Source: Ciona intestinalis (taxonomy: Eukaryota; Chordata; Ascidiacea; Phlebobranchia; Cionidae). From it: a DNA stretch of 64,000 bases. This document shows positions 61,272-64,000 of this stretch, piece after piece (position 1 is the stretch's first letter; every line of letters begins with the position of its first letter). The position numbers and the translations under genes are program-made. Below the pieces are notes generated by a model. That model did no database searches. It had not been told where the DNA came from and saw only the letters and a list, made by a program, of their open reading frames with translations. The stretch is from contig NC_020174.2 in assembly GCF_000224145.3 (NCBI RefSeq), forward strand, positions 6,183,106 to 6,247,105, in the 5' to 3' direction.

Positions 61272-64000
61272 TTGTTTCAAGCCAATAGTCACTTATAAGC
61301 TTTAGCACCTTGTGTATTATTAATGCGCAAACTTTAAAATCTCAGGTCCAATTTCATACTACACTGTGAGACCCCTGTATGTTGCTCAACTATCGACTAC
61401 AATCTTCTTCTAACTTTTATTTGTATGTACTTTACACAGGTTAGGTTGGTCAGCCACTTATACCATCATGATGTTCTTTATCACGTTGATAATGACAATG
61501 GTGGCCGTGTTTGGAAAACTTTTCCCCAACAGCAACTTTCTCTTGATTTTCCTTATTTTATTCCTGTATGCAATTTCTCTGGTGAGTTAAGTTAACCTTA
61601 TGGGGCATAAATTCACACTTTACTTACTATTAAATAGACTTTGGACGATATAGTATATTTACGTGGTGTCCAACCCAGTGGCCACTAATGTGTTGTTTGA
61701 ATTAGCAAGCATACAGAAACACAACCACCCACAAAGTCACATACGTGGTAACTCATAAACGAGCACCAGGTGTATGAAACAAAACATCGGTGTTATAACG
61801 ACTGTCGATTTCTCGCTTTATATGAATAAGCAAGTTACATTCATTCATTCAACCCTTACAGCAAATGATGGCGTTCATGTTGACGCCATTCTTCAACAAA
61901 GCACGATCTGCCGGTGCGTTCGCAAGTTTCTTCACTATGATACTTTCTCTGTTTTACCTCCTTGTTGCTTTCGTGCCTAACATAAGCACGGTGGCAGTTT
62001 GCTTCCTACACCTCATTTCACCAGCTGGATTCGCAATAGGTCTAGACAAGGTAATCATCCATAAAGATATTTTGTTGATATCGCTACCAAGATAATGAGT
62101 GTAAAAAACGATCATCTGGAAAATTTATAACTGAAAATGTTACGCTAACAAAAACGTAACGAAGTTTGTAATTAAGTCTTAAAAAAACTGTTTAAAATCA
62201 ACTTTTTTTCCAATCAAAAGCTTACCTTTATTATTAGGAATTTTCAAGATGTATATTTTTATCCATTTGAATCTACAATAATAAGTTTCTACAATAATAA
62301 GTTTCCCATACTTTACCATAAACATGAGATAGTTAAATATTTGTTTTCATTTATCAGATAGCAGCTTTAGAAGTAACAAGTGGAGGAGCAACTTTTAGTA
62401 CAATATGGGAAGGGACGAACCCGCTGGGACTAACTTATATTTTCCTGAGTGTTGATATCGTCCTGTACTTCATGCTCACCTTGTATTTTGACAATGTTAT
62501 ACCAAGTATGTATGGCTTAGTGTTTGTGTTCACTACTAGGAGTAGACAGGAGGTTACAGACCTTCATTTTCTGGAGAATAAAAGGCATGAAATTTATTGC
62601 GCCACGGTTTCCCTGCGTTGTTTAAATAGATGGTTCAAAACAGAGTTGAAAAACCCTTGTAACTGGGTATTATTGCATGAAGGTGTTGCACCGTGTAAAT
62701 ATGTCTTGTGATGGTAATTAAGTGAAAGTCATTCTGGCAAAGGAGGTTTTGAAACCCATACAAATCGGTCTCTTTTATATAACATGTCTGTACAGTGGTG
62801 CATCTAGAAAAAAAGATGTTTTATCGCCTAAACCACCTTTTGAGCCATGATCGACATATCATAGTATAATCGGAAATAACTCTTGTAAAACAAAGGACTT
62901 GATACTTACTACCAACCCACCATATCATTACCAATCCATGTTTGTTTTTCCAGGTGAATATGGTCAGAGAAATTCCATCATATTTTGTCTCCTCCCATCC
63001 TTCTGGTGTCCCTCCAAATCTGTGAAAACCCATGAAGAGTTTTCGAACGATGTTACATCAGATAGAGAAGCCGTAGACGACGATTTCTTGGGCAAGGAAG
63101 CGGTAGTGTAAGTAAAGTTACTTCTCAAACTAAAAGTTTTTGTTTAAGACATGACTTTTTTTTATTGGTAAAATAAATAAACATGAAAAATCAGGAATGA
63201 GGGAAAACAAAGGGAGAGGCTTCAAAAACAAAATCAATGTTTTTTCTAAAAGATGTTTCGAGGGTAACGGCTGCTTCCCTGCTGCTACATCATTTTTTCT
63301 ACCTTTGTCAAACATGTTACTGTATATGCTGTGTTAAATTACTTCCCTTTATAAACAGAACATTTTATTCATCAAATACTTTAAATATTTACAGAATTCG
63401 GAATATCACTAAGGTGTACGAACCTTTGGACATTTTCTCGAGCAGTGAAGAACGAACAGTTGCCGTTAAAAATTTCAGTCTCGACATTTATGAAGGCCAG
63501 ATCACTGCTATACTGGGGCATAATGGTGCAGGAAAAACAACTCTCTTTAATATATTGACAGGTAGTTTAGCTGGCAATCGTTATTAGGGTGGTTTTGCGG
63601 TATAATTTTTTAAGTTGTAGTAAAATCTGGGGTGACATTGTTAAAATGCAGTTACACTGAGTTGTTAAACATAGGTAACCTCATTGTTTAATGTGGTGAA
63701 TGCAATATAGTTTGGCTCTGCTTGTTTGTATAGACACCTAACAGCAGGGTAAAATTTGTAACACCTTTTTGCATTATGTTATATATTTAAATGTCTTCTC
63801 TTTTTTTTCTATTTTTCTTCTTTCACTATTATTTTATGTCACAAAGTTATTGTTATATTTATTATTTTTCACTTAAATTCTCCTTATTTTTAACCCGCAA
63901 TAAACCAGCGTTTGATCTTCCAGGTTTTGTAGAAGCGACCTCAGGTACGGCTTCCATCTTCAACTACGACGTGAGGAATCCGTCGGACATGCTTAAGATC
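61272..64000 (+). repeat. Second near-identical copy of ABCA exons 8-13 region
   Basis: Matches 57238 to about 59967 with a starting offset of 4034 bp. Exons 61440-61581, 61862-62050, 62358-62505, 62954-63107, 63395-63561 and 63924-64000 (cut by the window end) repeat ABCA exons 8-13. All splice sites are intact. Coding changes are nearly all silent; I found two replacements, in exon 11 (KSAKTNEEF versus KSVKTHEEF). Introns differ by point changes and small indels, including a short duplicated piece (TCTACAATAATAAGTTT) near 62275. Best read as the next contig from the other haplotype, overlapping the first and not merged; a real tandem partial duplication is the alternative. Confidence 0.85.

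Overview
The window looks like nuclear DNA of a solitary ascidian, most likely a Ciona species. The evidence is AT-rich sequence, compact many-exon animal genes, chordate-type proteins, and the same few short SINE/MITE-like repeats in nearly every intron. Species cannot be fixed without a database search. I built gene models by following splice sites and reading phase exon by exon. In every complete model all exon phases close, except in the N-terminal part of the delta-catenin gene, which is broken by assembly gaps. Layout, left to right: (1) 5' end of MORN5 (minus), head-to-head with complete NDUFA8 (plus), a divergent pair also found in vertebrates. (2) A 14-exon alkaline phosphatase gene (minus, 3399-10325) whose catalytic domain continues into a Thr/Ser-rich mucin stalk, a transmembrane helix and a short cytoplasmic tail. 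(3) A gene-free stretch with an unmerged contig overlap around a 50-N gap. (4) A METTL25-family methyltransferase (13263-16949). (5) A p120/delta-catenin-family armadillo gene (17669-27047) ending in a DSWV PDZ ligand; its N-terminal region is interrupted by gaps that hold a stray copy of NDUFA8 exons. (6) MCM3AP/GANP, 38 exons (28432-44547). (7) An intronless PISD-like gene on the minus strand (44684-46105) with unusual catalytic residues. (8) A FLACC1-like coiled-coil gene (47043-52225). (9) The 5' half of an ABCA5-type ABC transporter (53281-61146), followed after a gap by a near-identical second copy of its exons 8-13 (61272-64000). The genes do not form one pathway. They are mainly housekeeping and structural: mitochondrial complex I assembly (NDUFA8), mitochondrial phospholipid synthesis (PISD-like), mRNA export (MCM3AP), cell junctions (delta-catenin), lipid transport (ABCA), sperm or cilium proteins (MORN5, FLACC1-like) and a surface phosphatase. 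The most notable points are the phosphatase-mucin-transmembrane architecture, the intronless PISD lacking a catalytic-triad histidine, the conserved MORN5/NDUFA8 pair, and an inverted-repeat element carrying four CGCATGCG boxes in phosphatase intron 1. All three large internal duplications touch N gaps, differ mostly by silent changes and look like unmerged haplotypes of an outbred animal. No retroviral or LTR element was recognised.
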